A stretch of DNA of 64,000 nucleotides from Deltaproteobacteria bacterium. GTDB taxonomy: Bacteria; Myxococcota; Myxococcia; Myxococcales; Anaeromyxobacteraceae. The DNA is taken from positions 124,001 through 188,000 of the forward strand of contig JACRMN010000024.1 in the NCBI GenBank assembly GCA_016214955.1, in the 5' to 3' direction. Positions 1 to 8,990 of this stretch are shown here, in pieces. Made by a program: the position numbers and the translations under genes. Numbering within the stretch: position 1 is the first letter of the stretch; each line of letters begins with the position of its first letter. The notes beneath the pieces were generated by a model. That model did not search any database and had not been told where the DNA came from. It saw only the letters and a list, made by a program, of their open reading frames with translations.

Positions 1-1388
1 TGGCGGAGGCCGTCGCCCACGCCCACGCCCAGGGGGTGGTCCACCGCGACCTCAAGCCGGCCAACGTCTTCCTCTGCGACACCGGCGAGGTGAAGGTGCT
101 CGACTTCGGACTGGCCCACGCCTTCGGCCACCGGCGCGTGGGCGGCGGCACGCCGGCCTACATGGCCCCGGAGCAGTGGCGCGGCGCGCCCGAGGACGAG
201 CGGACCGACGTCTTCGCGCTCGGCGTGATGCTGTACCGGATGCTGGCCGGCGCCCTGCCGTTCCCCGGCGAGCGGGGGAGCGCCGGCCCGGGCGCCTGCC
301 CGGCGCCGGAGCTGGAAGTGCCCGGCGCGCCGGAGCTCGGCCGGCTGGTGGCGCTCCTGATCGAGGAGGACCCGGTCCGGCGCCCCCGCGACGGCGAGGC
401 GGTGGTGGCGCCGCTGGCCCGGTGCCTCGCCGAGCTCGAGCGCGCGCCCGAGTCGGCGGTGCGGCAGCGACCGCGCGGGGCGGCGGAGACGGCGCCGCCC
501 ACGGCAGGGCAGGCCCAGGCGGAGGAGTACTGCGTGCGCGGCCGGCAGTTCCTCCGCGAGGTCCGCAAGGCCAGCCTGCTCTTCGCCCGCGAAATGTTCG
601 CCCGCGCCATCCGCGTGGACCCTGGCTCGGCGCTGGCCCAGGCGGGCTACGCCGAGGCCATCGCCCTCCTGCACCTCTACTACCCGCCCGACCAGGCGCA
701 GCTCGCCGAGGCCGACCGGGCCAGCCTGCGCGCCATGGCGCTCGCCCCGGACCTGGCGGCCGCCCACGTGGCCCGGGGCCTGACCCTCTTTCGCCTCCGG
801 CGCGGCGCCGAGGCCCGGGAGGCCCTGGAGCGGGCCATGGCCATGGACCCGTCGCTCTCCGAGGCCTACTACTACGCCGCGCGCACCGCCTTCGAGGACG
901 GGCGGATCGCGGACGCGGCAGCGCTCTTCGCCAGCGCCGCCCGGGTCCGGGAGAGCTACCCGGCGAGCTTCTTCGCCGCCCAGGCGCTGGAGGCCCTGGG
1001 GCGCCGGGAGGAGGCGCGGGCGGCATACGCCGAGGCGCTACGGGTGGTGGAGCGCCACATGGACCTCAACCCCGACGATCCCCGGGCGGCCACCATGCGG
1101 GCGGTGGCCCTGTGCCGCCTCGCCCGGCCCGACGAAGGGCTGCACTGGGCCGAGCAGGCGCTGGCCATCGATCCGCAGGACGCGGGCGTCCGCTACAACG
1201 TGGCCTGCCTCTACGCCCTGGAGGGCCGGACGGAGGAGGCCTTCGCCCGCCTGGCGGAGGTGGTGAAGGTGGGCTTCGGCTCGGCCGACTGGTTCCGGCG
1301 CGACCCCGACCTGGCCTCGCTCCGCGGCGACCCGCGCTTCGAGCGGCTCATGGCCGAGTCCGCCGCGGCCTCGCGGAACGGCCCCTAG
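1..1388 (+). CDS. Ser/Thr protein kinase with C-terminal TPR repeats (5' end outside window)
   Basis: The gene is open from the first bases of the window (frame starts at base 3) and has no start inside it, so the N-lobe of the kinase is missing. What remains starts just before the catalytic loop HRDLKPANV (bases 42-68), followed by the DFG metal-binding motif (about 106-114) and the activation-segment end MAPE (about 162-173). The kinase C-lobe ends near base 430. After a linker, bases 515-1370 encode several TPR-like helical pairs. No membrane segment is visible. Family knowledge: such Hanks-type kinases phosphorylate Ser/Thr on protein targets and are abundant in myxobacteria; the TPR part probably recruits a partner. 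The stop overlaps the stop of the convergent CoA-transferase gene. Confidence 0.9.
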   Translation, partial: AEAVAHAHAQGVVHRDLKPANVFLCDTGEVKVLDFGLAHAFGHRRVGGGTPAYMAPEQWRGAPEDERTDVFALGVMLYRMLAGALPFPGERGSAGPGACPAPELEVPGAPELGRLVALLIEEDPVRRPRDGEAVVAPLARCLAELERAPESAVRQRPRGAAETAPPTAGQAQAEEYCVRGRQFLREVRKASLLFAREMFARAIRVDPGSALAQAGYAEAIALLHLYYPPDQAQLAEADRASLRAMALAPDLAAAHVARGLTLFRLRRGAEAREALERAMAMDPSLSEAYYYAARTAFEDGRIADAAALFASAARVRESYPASFFAAQALEALGRREEARAAYAEALRVVERHMDLNPDDPRAATMRAVALCRLARPDEGLHWAEQALAIDPQDAGVRYNVACLYALEGRTEEAFARLAEVVKVGFGSADWFRRDPDLASLRGDPRFERLMAESAAASRNGP

Positions 1389-3115
1389 CCTGCCCGCTGG
1401 CGCGGCGTGCGGGGGTGCTCGCCGGACCAGGCGAGCCGGAAGCCCTCGCCCGTCATCACCGGCCGCGGCACCTCGAGCGGCGCGCCCTGCTCGGGCAGCA
1501 CCACGCCCGCCGGGCTCCGCAGCAGCGCCGCCACGTCGGCGCCCGGGACCACCTCCGCGAGCTCGAGCCCGCGCGGCGTGAGGCGCAGCGTGCCATCGGT
1601 GGTCGCGTACCAGACCTGCTGCCCGCGCCGCAGCGCCTCCTCGCCGCGGAAGGTGATCTCGTCCACCCGCTCCACCAGCTTGGGCTTCCCGGCCCGCAGG
1701 AGGCGGATGCGCCCGTCCTCCAGCGCCACCCGGGCGCCGGCCGCCGAGGCCCCCACGAAGATCACGGTCCGCGCGGCGCTGGAGACGTCGATGAAGCCGC
1801 CCGGCCCGACGTAGTCGGCGGCCCGCGGTCCGCGCCGCGAGACGTTGACGTCGCCGCCGCGCCCCACCTGGAGGAACCCGAGGACCGCCACGTCCAGCTC
1901 CTCGCGCATGAAGCGGAACATCTGCACCGAGGAGAGGTGGCGCTCGGGCCGGATGGCCGCGCCGAAGAAGACCCCGGGCACCGGCAGGCCGCCGAAGGCG
2001 CCAGTCTCGACGAGGAAGGTCACCTCATCGAAGAGCCCGCCGCGCTGGATGAGCCGGCCCACCTCCTCCGGCAGGCCGATGCCGATGTTCACCCGCGCGC
2101 CGGGCCCGGCCGCGCGGGCCAGGATGGCGGCGGCCTGGCGGGCCAGCGCCTGCTCGGCCGGCCCGCGCCGCGGGGTGATGCCGAGGACGTGGTTGACGAA
2201 GTCGAAACGGTCGGCGGCGGCGCGCACGTCCACCTCGGCGCCGGGCAGGAGCATGGCCGCCGGATGGCGCTGCGGGTAGGAGGTGGTCTGCTCGTTGCGG
2301 GGGTTGACCACGATGGCGTCCACCTCGGCGGCGGGGAGGAAGATCCGGCCCGGCTGCTCCGGGACCAGGGCCGCCACGCTGGCGATCACCTTGCCTCCGT
2401 TGCGGCGGGCGGCGCGGGCCGCCTCGCGGCTCTCGGTGATGGTGGTGGCGCCGTCCATGTAGAGGTTGCCCCGGAGGTCGGCGCCGGTGGCCAGGAAGAG
2501 GGCCACCTGGACCCGCGGCACGCGGTAGCGGAGCAGGTCCCCCTCCACCGCCACCAGGCCCGGCTTCCCGTCCGGGGTGACCGCCGTCCCCGTTCCCACC
2601 CGCGGGTCCACGAAGGTGCCGACGCCCACGCGGGTGAGGACGCTCTCCTCGCCGCGCCCCTGCGCCTCGATGGCCTCGGCCACCACGCCCTGCGGCATGG
2701 TATGGAGCTCGCACCGGCCCGCGTCGGCCAGCGCCAGGAAGGACTTCACCGTCTCGAGGTGGCCGCTGACCAGCCGCGTGACCAGGCCGTCGCGCCCCAC
2801 CTCCTCCAGCGTCCCCGGCACCCGCCCGCGCCCGCCCAGGCCGCCGACCGCCACCCAGGTGAGGCCGCGCGGGTGGCCGGCGCGCTCGAACTCCTCGCGC
2901 ACCGCCCAGTAGAGGATGGAGGGGCGCATGTTCCCGCCCATGCCGGTGGAGGCCACGCAGGCGCCGTCGGGGATGAGCCGCACCGCCTCGCGGGCGGTCA
3001 CGAAGCGCCCGCCCCGGGGGAGGCCGGGGGCGCGGTGATCGATGTCGTGCTTCGCCCAGGTGAGCCGCCAGTGGATGACGTGGGCCAGGAGGCCGGCCTG
3101 GTCGATGGCGCGCAT
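1385..3115 (-). CDS. Acyl-CoA:acetate CoA-transferase, class I (YdiF/propionate CoA-transferase type)
   Basis: A 576-residue protein with the two fused class I CoA-transferase halves seen in YdiF and propionate CoA-transferase. The N-terminal half holds GMGGNMRPS; the C-terminal half holds [11 protein letters not shown] and then LVETGAFGG, where the Glu is expected to form the glutamyl-CoA thioester. The family moves CoA between short-chain acids such as acetate, propionate and acetoacetate; the substrate here cannot be read from sequence. I chose ATG at 3115 because a GGAGGAGGT ribosome site lies a few bases upstream; the frame is open farther upstream but there is no better start. The gene stands alone, converging on the kinase gene. 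Confidence 0.88.
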   Translation of the reverse strand: MRAIDQAGLLAHVIHWRLTWAKHDIDHRAPGLPRGGRFVTAREAVRLIPDGACVASTGMGGNMRPSILYWAVREEFERAGHPRGLTWVAVGGLGGRGRVPGTLEEVGRDGLVTRLVSGHLETVKSFLALADAGRCELHTMPQGVVAEAIEAQGRGEESVLTRVGVGTFVDPRVGTGTAVTPDGKPGLVAVEGDLLRYRVPRVQVALFLATGADLRGNLYMDGATTITESREAARAARRNGGKVIASVAALVPEQPGRIFLPAAEVDAIVVNPRNEQTTSYPQRHPAAMLLPGAEVDVRAAADRFDFVNHVLGITPRRGPAEQALARQAAAILARAAGPGARVNIGIGLPEEVGRLIQRGGLFDEVTFLVETGAFGGLPVPGVFFGAAIRPERHLSSVQMFRFMREELDVAVLGFLQVGRGGDVNVSRRGPRAADYVGPGGFIDVSSAARTVIFVGASAAGARVALEDGRIRLLRAGKPKLVERVDEITFRGEEALRRGQQVWYATTDGTLRLTPRGLELAEVVPGADVAALLRSPAGVVLPEQGAPLEVPRPVMTGEGFRLAWSGEHPRTPRQRAG

Positions 3116-3344
3116 GCGCACCTCCTCCCGGCGCGGAAGCCCTGCGGGGTGGCCGGGCTGTCCCTCAGGATGGACCTCCCCGCCGGCGGGGGTGCGGGGT
3201 GTTTTGGCGCGGGCAGGTCCGCAGCCGCCGTGAAGTCTTCCTTCATGGCCCATCCGCGTTCCGGCTGTTTTCCGCAGGGTCGCCCGGGCCTATCCTTCGC
3301 CGCACTCACCCCGGAGAGCGCTACCCCTCTCCCCCGGAGACACC

Positions 3345-4400
3345 ATGTACGAGGCCAAGGCCTGCGCCGTCGCCAGCCCCACTTCCCCCTTCCGGAGCGT
3401 CACCATCGAGCGGCGGGACCCGACCCCGCACGACGTCCAGATCGAGATCCTCTACTGCGGCATCTGCCACTCCGACCTCCACCAGGCGCGCAACGAGTGG
3501 AGCGCCATGCCCACCGTCTATCCGTGCGTGCCCGGCCACGAGATCGTGGGCCGCGTCACCCGCGTGGGCTCGGCGGTGAAGGACTTCGAGGCCGGCGACC
3601 TGGCCGGTGTGGGCTGCCTGGTGGACTCGGACGGCACCTGCCCCGAGTGCCAGACGCACCACGAGCAGTTCTGCCCGAAGGCCGTGTACACGTACAACTC
3701 GCCCGACCGGCACACCGGGAAGGTGACCTACGGCGGCTACTCCGACAGCATCGTGGTGGACCAGCGCTTCGCCCTGCGCATCCCCGCCAACCTCGACCTC
3801 GCCGGCGTCGCTCCGCTGCTCTGCGCCGGCATCACCACCTGGGCGCCACTCCGCCGCCAGAACGTGGGCAAGGGCCAGAAGGTCGGCATCGTCGGCCTGG
3901 GCGGCCTGGGCCACATGGGCGTGAAGTTCGCCCGCGCGCTCGGCGCCCGGGTCGCGGTCTTCACCACCACCCCCGGCAAGGCCGAGGACGCGCTCCGCCT
4001 CGGCGCCCACGAGGTGGTGATCTCGCGCGACGCCGGCCAGATGGCGAAGCAGGCCGGGAGCCTCGACATGATCCTCGACACCGTCTCGGCCGTGCACGAC
4101 CTGCACCCCTACCTGGCCTGCCTGAAGCGCGACGGCAACCTCACGCTGGTGGGTGCCCCGGACCAACCGCACGGGGTCTCGGCCTTCGGCCTCATCTTCG
4201 GAAACAAGAGCCTCTCTGGCTCGCTCATCGGCGGCATCCAGCCCACCCAGGAGATGCTCGACTTCTGCGGCGAGCACGGCATCACCTCCGACGTCGAGGT
4301 CATCCCGGTCCAGAGGCTCGACGAGGCCTACGAGCGGCTGCTCCGGTCCGACGTCAAGTACCGCTTCTCCATCGACATGTCCTCGCTGCGGTCCGCGTAG
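3345..4400 (+). CDS. Zinc-dependent NAD(P) alcohol dehydrogenase (YahK/AdhC-like)
   Basis: A 351-residue medium-chain dehydrogenase. The catalytic-zinc motifs are GICHSDLHQARNEW (Cys about 40) and VPGHEIVG (His and Glu about 65). The Rossmann glycine motif GLGGLGHMGVK lies near residues 184-194. Overall it matches the YahK/cinnamyl-alcohol dehydrogenase branch that reduces aldehydes with NADPH. The structural-zinc lobe reads VDSDGTCPEC with a further Cys in EQFC, so the first of the four usual Cys ligands is Asp. The start has GGAG 5 bases upstream (CCGGAGACACC then ATG). A LysR gene follows after 57 bp in the same direction and may regulate it. Confidence 0.9.
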   Translation: MYEAKACAVASPTSPFRSVTIERRDPTPHDVQIEILYCGICHSDLHQARNEWSAMPTVYPCVPGHEIVGRVTRVGSAVKDFEAGDLAGVGCLVDSDGTCPECQTHHEQFCPKAVYTYNSPDRHTGKVTYGGYSDSIVVDQRFALRIPANLDLAGVAPLLCAGITTWAPLRRQNVGKGQKVGIVGLGGLGHMGVKFARALGARVAVFTTTPGKAEDALRLGAHEVVISRDAGQMAKQAGSLDMILDTVSAVHDLHPYLACLKRDGNLTLVGAPDQPHGVSAFGLIFGNKSLSGSLIGGIQPTQEMLDFCGEHGITSDVEVIPVQRLDEAYERLLRSDVKYRFSIDMSSLRSA

Positions 4401-4457
4401 CGTCCGAGCCGGGACCGCCTGGCACCCGGGCGCCGGCTCGTGTAGGAAACCTTCACG

Positions 4458-5375
4458 ATGGCCTTCACGCCGCTCAACGCCCTCAACGCCTTCATCGCCG
4501 TGGCGCGCCACCGCGGCTTCGCGGCGGCGGCGCGCCACCTCGGCGTCTCCACCTCGGCCCTCAGCCAGTCGGTGCGCCAGCTCGAGGCCCGGCTCGGCGT
4601 CTCCCTGCTCACCCGCACCTCCCGGACCGTGGCGCTCACCGACGCCGGCCAGCGGCTGCTCGAACACTCCGGCGCCGCCGTGGACCAGGCGCTCGAGGCG
4701 CTGAAGACGGTGACGGCGCGGCCCGGCGAGGTCACCGGCCGGGTCCGCCTCTCCGTTCCCACGCTGGCCGTGCCCCTCATCCTCGACCGGCTCCTCCCCC
4801 GCTTCGCGGAGCGACATCCGCGCGTCGAGGTGGACCTGCAGGTGGAGAACCGCTTCGTGAACATGGTCGCCGAGGGGCTCGACGCCGGCATCCGGCTCTC
4901 CGAGGCCATCGAGCGGGACATGGTGCAGGTGCGGCTCACGCCACCGGGCCGCTTCGTCGTGGCCGCGGCACCCTCCTACCTGAAGCGCCACGGCGTGCCG
5001 CAGACGCCCGAGGACCTGCTCCAGCACGACTGCATCGGCATCCGCGGCGCCACCGGCGCGGCGCCCTACGCGTGGGAGCTGGAGCGGGGCAAGAAGGCAT
5101 GGCGCGTCCCGGTGCGAGGGCGCATGGCCACCAACGACCCCGAGCTCATGCTCCGGCTGGCGCTGGCCGGGGTGGGCCTGACCTACGCCTTCGAGCCCCA
5201 GATCGAGCGCGAGCTGGGGAGCCGGCGGCTGCGCCTGGTGCTCGAGCCGTACGCGGCGGCGGTCCCCGGGTTCTTCCTCTACTTCCCGAGCCGCGCCCAG
5301 GTGTCGCCGGCGCTGCGGGCCTTCGTGGACGTGGCGCGGGAGCAGGCCGCCCGGACGAAGATGCGGGAGGGGTGA
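4458..5375 (+). CDS. LysR-family transcriptional regulator
   Basis: 305 residues, normal length for LysR. The N-terminal winged helix-turn-helix covers about residues 5-65 (LNAFIAVARHRGFAAAARHL, then SALSQSVRQLEARLGVSLLTR). The C-terminal two-lobe effector domain runs from about 92 to 295. The effector is unknown. It follows the alcohol dehydrogenase on the same strand, so control of that gene is possible, although most LysR proteins regulate divergent genes. No clear ribosome site is seen in front of the ATG. Confidence 0.92.
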   Translation: MAFTPLNALNAFIAVARHRGFAAAARHLGVSTSALSQSVRQLEARLGVSLLTRTSRTVALTDAGQRLLEHSGAAVDQALEALKTVTARPGEVTGRVRLSVPTLAVPLILDRLLPRFAERHPRVEVDLQVENRFVNMVAEGLDAGIRLSEAIERDMVQVRLTPPGRFVVAAAPSYLKRHGVPQTPEDLLQHDCIGIRGATGAAPYAWELERGKKAWRVPVRGRMATNDPELMLRLALAGVGLTYAFEPQIERELGSRRLRLVLEPYAAAVPGFFLYFPSRAQVSPALRAFVDVAREQAARTKMREG

Positions 5376-5392
5376 GGCGGCAGCCCTGAGGC

Positions 5393-5734
5393 TCAGGCCA
5401 GGGGAGGCGCGCCGCGAGCGTCGTCTCGCGGCTCGGTCTCTGCATCCGGCGCCGGCCCACCGGGCGGCTCCGCCGAGCCCTCGCCGCGGGCTGCCTTGCC
5501 CACGAGGAGCGACGGGACTCCGTGCGGCGGGAGGATGGGAACCTCCTCGCCGTAGATCTCCACCAGGATCCAGGTGGCCACCACGGCCGCCGCGGGGAGC
5601 GCTGCCCAGAGCACGCGGGCGGTGTCCCAGGCAGCGCGGGGGATCACGTATGCCGCTGCCAGCACCGCCGGGCCGGCGGCCAGGGCCAGGACCCCGATGA
5701 CGGCCCAGCGTGCGCGCGGTGTACCCGGCCTCAC
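5393..5734 (-). CDS. Small membrane protein, unknown function
   Basis: 113 residues from a GTG at 5734. Two hydrophobic segments (about residues 10-31 and 40-58) are followed by a polar, Pro/Glu-rich tail. I recognise no family. There is no convincing ribosome site, so the start and even the gene are moderately uncertain; the hydrophobic helices and sensible codon use are the main support. It is divergent from the ArsR gene and converges on the LysR gene. Confidence 0.45.
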   Translation of the reverse strand: MRPGTPRARWAVIGVLALAAGPAVLAAAYVIPRAAWDTARVLWAALPAAAVVATWILVEIYGEEVPILPPHGVPSLLVGKAARGEGSAEPPGGPAPDAETEPRDDARGAPPLA

Positions 5735-5806
5735 GGTGGAAGCGTGCCAGGAGGCTCGCGGGAGGGCAATCGAACGCCCCCTCGGGCGCTCGGCCCATTA
5801 CATGGC

Positions 5807-5822
5807 TTGACAGATATATATC
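5807..5822 (+). promoter_or_regulatory. TTGACA element and AT-rich palindrome upstream of the ArsR gene
   Basis: TTGACA at 5807-5812 is followed directly by the 10-bp perfect palindrome GATATATATC (5813-5822), an exceptionally AT-rich island in this GC-rich DNA. It lies about 20 bp before the ArsR start. The position suggests a promoter -35 region with an overlapping operator for autoregulation; no good -10 at normal spacing is visible, so this is an inference. Confidence 0.35.
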
Positions 5823-5842
5823 CCCCGTGGCATCTCTTCTTC

Positions 5843-6172
5843 ATGATGATCGCGAGGACGATGAGCGCACTCGCCGAGCCCCACCGCCTCCGGATGCTCG
5901 AGCGCCTCCGCAGCGGGCCCCAGCCGGTCGGGGTGCTGGCGTCGGCGGCGCGGCTGGAGCAGCCCCAGGCGTCGAAGCACCTGCGCGTGCTCCGCGACGC
6001 AGGCCTCGTCGCGGTCACGCCCGACGGGCAGCGTCGCCTCTACGCGCTCCGGGGAGCGCCCATGCAGGAGCTCGACACGTGGCTTCAGCGCTTCCGCGCC
6101 AACTGGGATGCACGCTTCGAACGGCTCGACCAGCTGCTTGCCGACAACGAGGAGGATGACCGTGAGGACTGA
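5843..6172 (+). CDS. ArsR-family winged-helix repressor
   Basis: 109 residues with a compact winged helix: MSALAEPHRLRMLERLRSG, then AARLEQPQASKHLRVLRDAGLV as the recognition helix region and a wing RRLYAL. No Cys-rich metal site is present. It belongs to the ArsR subgroup encoded next to SRPBCC/AHSA1 proteins, which do not sense arsenic. The start is the first of two adjacent ATG codons; there is no strong ribosome site. The 3' end overlaps the SRPBCC start, so the two are translationally coupled. Confidence 0.88.
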   Translation: MMIARTMSALAEPHRLRMLERLRSGPQPVGVLASAARLEQPQASKHLRVLRDAGLVAVTPDGQRRLYALRGAPMQELDTWLQRFRANWDARFERLDQLLADNEEDDRED

Positions 6173-6659
6173 CCTGTCGCAGAAGACGAAGGTGGAGCTG
6201 ACCTCCGACACCAGCCTGGTGCTGACCCGGAGGTTCGCCGCACCGGCCCAGCGGGTGTTCCGCGCCATGACCGATCCCGGGCTGGTCCCGAGGTGGTACG
6301 GGCTCGCGTCGCTGCGCATGGAGGTCTGCGAGATCGACCTCCGCGTGGGCGGCAGGTGGCGGTTCGTGCTCTCGGCGCCGGAGGCCGGCACCCACGCCTT
6401 CTCCGGCGTGTACCGCGAGATCCTCCCGGGGCAGCGGCTCGTCCACACCGAGAACTACGAGCCCCTCGGCGACGGGCACGAGATCCTGGTGACGTCGACG
6501 TTCGAGGAGCGGGACGGTTCGACGCTGTTCCGCAGCACCCTCCTCTACCGGTCGAAGGCCGACCGCGATGGCCACATCGAGTCGGGGATGGAGGCCGGGG
6601 CGAGCGAGTCGCACGACCGCCTGGCGGGTGTCCTCTCCGCGATGGGTCTGGCGAGGTGA
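6162..6659 (+). CDS. SRPBCC/AHSA1-domain protein
   Basis: 165 residues with the activator-of-Hsp90-like START fold: RRFAAPAQRVFRAMTDP at the N-terminus, then the PRWYG and DLRVGGRWRF motifs typical of the family and a C-terminal helix. The family binds hydrophobic ligands in a helix-grip cavity; no specific ligand can be inferred. GAGGAGG (6149-6155) abuts an ATG at 6156 but stands 6 bases before GTG 6162, so I prefer the GTG; the alternative adds two residues. It overlaps the ArsR gene by 11 bp, the usual pairing for this family. Confidence 0.85.
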   Translation: MRTDLSQKTKVELTSDTSLVLTRRFAAPAQRVFRAMTDPGLVPRWYGLASLRMEVCEIDLRVGGRWRFVLSAPEAGTHAFSGVYREILPGQRLVHTENYEPLGDGHEILVTSTFEERDGSTLFRSTLLYRSKADRDGHIESGMEAGASESHDRLAGVLSAMGLAR

Positions 6660-6693
6660 TGGAGCGGAGGACCACGCGCGCAGGAGCCACACG

Positions 6694-7368
6694 ATGACCT
6701 CGTCTGCCGCAGCAACGCCGGCCGCTACCCTGCCCCCCGATCTCATGGCCCGGATGGCCGTGTGGTGTTCCGCCGGCCTCTTCCTGTCCCTGGTGCTGGT
6801 CCACGCCCTGCGTCCCGACCTCGACGCCAGCTGGCGCCCGATCAGCGAGTACGCGCTCGGGGCTCATGGATGGTTGATGACGCTGGCCTTCGCCTGCTGG
6901 GGGCTCGGCCCGATCGCGCTGGCGCTCTCCCTCCGGGGCCTGGCGCCCACGCGCAGCGCGAAGATCGCCATCGCCCTGCTCGTCCTCGGCGGCGTCGGTC
7001 CCCTGCTCGCGGCCCTGTTCCCGATGGACCCGCTCTCCACGTCTCCGGGGGCGATGACGTGGTCGGGCAGGCTCCACGCCTCTGGGGCCGTTCTCGGAGA
7101 CCTCATCCCCGTCGCCGCGCTCATCCTCAGCTTCGCGCTCACCCGCCCGAATGGCAGGTGGGCCGCCTACGGTGCTGCGGTGCGCGCCAGCGCAACGGTG
7201 GCCTTCGGCCTCCTGGTTGCCGCCACCGCCGCCATGGCCGCCATGATGCCGGAGAGCGGGCAACTCGGTTCCGAGGTGAAGGTCGGCTGGCTCATGCGCG
7301 CCTTCGTCGTCGCCTGCAACGCGTGGGTGGCCGCGGGGGCCTGGGCGACGCTCCGAGCCAGGGCCTAG
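6694..7368 (+). CDS. DUF998-like multi-pass membrane protein
   Basis: 224 residues with about six hydrophobic segments (near residues 22-40, 57-77, 90-110, 130-148, 163-185 and 200-220). The arrangement, including PISEYALGAHGWLM after the first helix, resembles the DUF998 family. Function is unknown. CAGGAG stands 7 bases before the ATG. It is the third gene of the ArsR/SRPBCC group, 34 bp downstream, and probably shares its control. Confidence 0.75.
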   Translation: MTSSAAATPAATLPPDLMARMAVWCSAGLFLSLVLVHALRPDLDASWRPISEYALGAHGWLMTLAFACWGLGPIALALSLRGLAPTRSAKIAIALLVLGGVGPLLAALFPMDPLSTSPGAMTWSGRLHASGAVLGDLIPVAALILSFALTRPNGRWAAYGAAVRASATVAFGLLVAATAAMAAMMPESGQLGSEVKVGWLMRAFVVACNAWVAAGAWATLRARA

Positions 7369-7406
7369 GCCAGGCTCGCGGGCCCGCCGTTCGACCGACG
7401 GGGCCT

Positions 7407-7423
7407 CCGGGTGGGCACCCCGG
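7407..7423. terminator. Possible bidirectional hairpin between convergent genes
   Basis: CCGGGTG pairs with CACCCCGG with one bulged base around a 2-base loop. It lies between the ends of the convergent DUF998-like and MazF-like genes. There is no T-run, so the terminator reading is weak. Confidence 0.22.
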
Positions 7424-7464
7424 TGGCGTGGGTGGGCAGCGGACCCGATGGGCGCCCTGGCCGG

Positions 7465-7806
7465 CTACCGCCCCAGGACGAGGTCCAGCCCCGCGAACAC
7501 CAGGTCGAGCTGCTTCTTGGAGATGCGGCCCACCCGCTCCGTGAGGAGGCCGCGGTCGAGGGTGACGATTTGCGATACGTTCGCGACGGAGTCCTTGGCG
7601 AGCCCGGTGCTGCGCGCCGGCAGGTGGACGTTCCCTGGCGCCTCGGCCCACTTGAGGTTGCTGGTCAGCGGGACGCAGACGACCGTCCCCACGCGGCTCC
7701 GGTTGAAGGCGTCGCCCTGCACCACCAGGACCGGCCTCCGGAAGCCCGGACCCGATCCCACGAGGTCGGGGAGATCGGCCCAGCACACGTCTCCCCGGGC
7801 GATCAC
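7465..7806 (-). CDS. MazF/PemK-type endoribonuclease toxin
   Basis: 113 residues with the MazF fold signatures: ARGDVCWADL at the start, RRPVLVVQGDAFN, then VGTVVCVPLTSN and the C-terminal VSQIVTLDRGLLTERVG. The family cleaves mRNA at short sequence motifs. GTG 7806 overlaps the antitoxin stop as GTGA, which I prefer; a GTG at 7818 would add four residues. The antitoxin lies immediately upstream, the standard order. Confidence 0.88.
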   Translation of the reverse strand: MIARGDVCWADLPDLVGSGPGFRRPVLVVQGDAFNRSRVGTVVCVPLTSNLKWAEAPGNVHLPARSTGLAKDSVANVSQIVTLDRGLLTERVGRISKKQLDLVFAGLDLVLGR

Positions 7807-8039
7807 CACTCCGAGCACTCCAGCACGCGCCGCGCCGCCGCGGATGTGAACCCGTCCGACCGGGTGCCGAGCTTCTTCGCCAGCTGGTCCAGGGCCTCGG
7901 TGACGGCCTCCGGCTCGTGGCGGGCGAGGTACTCCTCCACCGCCTCCTTGTAGAGCTCGCTGCGGGACTTCTTGAGGCGCTTCGCCAACCGGTCCGCGTC
8001 GCGGAAGACGGCGTCGGGGAGCGAGATGGCCGTTTTCAT
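7803..8039 (-). CDS. Ribbon-helix-helix (CopG/MazE-like) antitoxin
   Basis: 78 residues. The first 45 residues form a ribbon-helix-helix (KTAISLPDAVF strand, then DADRLAKRLKKSRSELYKEAVEEYL); the tail should bind and neutralise the MazF-like toxin. The ATG has no ribosome site: the promoter described at 8047-8074 would place the transcript start at or one base from the ATG, so the mRNA may be leaderless. A 13-bp palindrome covers the start codon and -10 region, as expected for autorepression by the complex. Confidence 0.88.
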   Translation of the reverse strand: MKTAISLPDAVFRDADRLAKRLKKSRSELYKEAVEEYLARHEPEAVTEALDQLAKKLGTRSDGFTSAAARRVLECSEW

Positions 8040-8050
8040 ACCGGAGGTAT
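8038..8050. promoter_or_regulatory. Palindromic operator of the toxin-antitoxin operon
   Basis: ATACC-GGA-GGTAT is a perfect inverted repeat with a 3-base centre. It overlaps the antitoxin start codon and the -10 element on the minus strand, the expected site for a ribbon-helix-helix autorepressor. Assignment is by position and symmetry only. Confidence 0.5.
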
Positions 8051-8074
8051 AACCCGCACCGGAAGGCGTCGCAA
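8047..8074 (-). promoter_or_regulatory. Sigma70-type promoter of the toxin-antitoxin operon
   Basis: On the minus strand TTGCGA (8074-8069), a 16-base spacer and TTATAC (8052-8047). Transcription should start around 8040, one base from the ATG at 8039. Confidence 0.5.
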
Positions 8075-8118
8075 CCGGGGCCAGCTCTTCGACGGGGAGG
8101 TGTTCAACTGAAGCACGA

Positions 8119-8148
8119 AGCCCCCGCCGGCAGGTGCTGGCGAGGGCT
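8119..8148 (-). terminator. Displaced copy of the hairpin downstream of tRNA-fMet
   Basis: AGCCCCCGCC pairs with GGCGAGGGCT (one mismatch) around a 10-base loop. It lies in a 43-bp stretch (8110-8152) that matches 14717-14759 with one difference. It is probably the original host tRNA terminator, separated from its tRNA by the insertion. Confidence 0.45.
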
Positions 8149-8156
8149 CCGGATAC

Positions 8157-8201
<45 letters not shown>

Positions 8202-8408
8202 TCCTTACCCACAGTGCGGGCAGACGGGCGACGTTGTTCTGATCTTGCTGGGAGACAGTGGTTCGGAGTGGAGGGCGAGCTCACGTGAGTGGACAGGAAA
8301 CGACCTGATACGCCTCCAGAATGGTCTCGGTTTGGGCGCGGTTCGGTGGGTCATGAACCCGAGGGGCGGCCGCCTGACCGGCGGAGACCTTCACGCGGCG
8401 AGCTGCAG

Positions 8409-8651
8409 TCACTTCTTGGCATCCCACTCCCTCAACTCGCGGGGCGGCTCGATGGTGTCCGAGTCCTCCCTGTTCAGCGCCGCGAGGAGCCGAGCCCGGT
8501 GTCCCTGGCAGAGCCGCAGCGTCACGTCGACGGTGACGCGCGAGATGCCCTCTCCCTCAGGCCCGACCTCGATCCAGTGGTCCTCCAGGCGGTCCGCCGT
8601 GCAGAGCTCGCAGCGGCCGTCGGGGCGGGGGAGGTCAACCTGGGGTGTCAT
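8409..8651 (-). CDS. Small putative zinc-binding protein, unknown
   Basis: 80 residues. A CELC pair near residue 14 and a C-x2-H in LCQGHRARL near residue 48 could together form a treble-clef-like zinc site; acidic stretches lie between them. I do not recognise a family. No ribosome site is visible before the ATG. It is the first gene inside the element's left end. Confidence 0.5.
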   Translation of the reverse strand: MTPQVDLPRPDGRCELCTADRLEDHWIEVGPEGEGISRVTVDVTLRLCQGHRARLLAALNREDSDTIEPPRELREWDAKK

Positions 8652-8738
8652 GGCGGTAGCCTACGCCCACCGGGGCGCGGTCGGGGAGGCCTCTGCCTTG
8701 AGTCCCGCGCCCGGCTATACTGCCCTTCGAGGCCCGCC

Positions 8739-8990
8739 ATGGACGAGAAGGCCCTGCTCGAACGAATCACCTACAACCCGCAGATCTTCGGCGGGAAGCC
8801 GATCATCCGCGGGCACCGGCTCGCCGTGGAGCACGTCCTCGGCATGCTCGCCGCCGGCGACTCCACGGAGACCATCGTCTCCGGCTATCCGTGGATGGAG
8901 CGGGAGGACGTCCTCGCCTGCCTGGCCTACGCGCGGCGAGTCGTCGGCCATGAGCGCGTCGAGCCCCTGCTCGTTCCGACCGGAACGTGA
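8739..8990 (+). CDS. DUF433-family antitoxin
   Basis: 83 residues with the hallmark DUF433 pattern: RITYNPQIFGGKPIIRGHRLAVEHVL, then GYPWMEREDVLACLAYARR. The family is a winged/homeodomain-like antitoxin paired with PIN-like DUF5615 toxins. Its stop overlaps the toxin start by 4 bp. A TATACT hexamer (8716-8721) lies 17 bp before the ATG and may be the -10 element, with no good -35. Confidence 0.88.
   Translation: MDEKALLERITYNPQIFGGKPIIRGHRLAVEHVLGMLAAGDSTETIVSGYPWMEREDVLACLAYARRVVGHERVEPLLVPTGT

Noticed and set aside
176-5389. 1737-residue plus-strand open frame
   Set aside because: It is a GC-bias shadow: Arg/Gly/Pro-rich, no domains, and it runs across the kinase, CoA-transferase, dehydrogenase and LysR genes.
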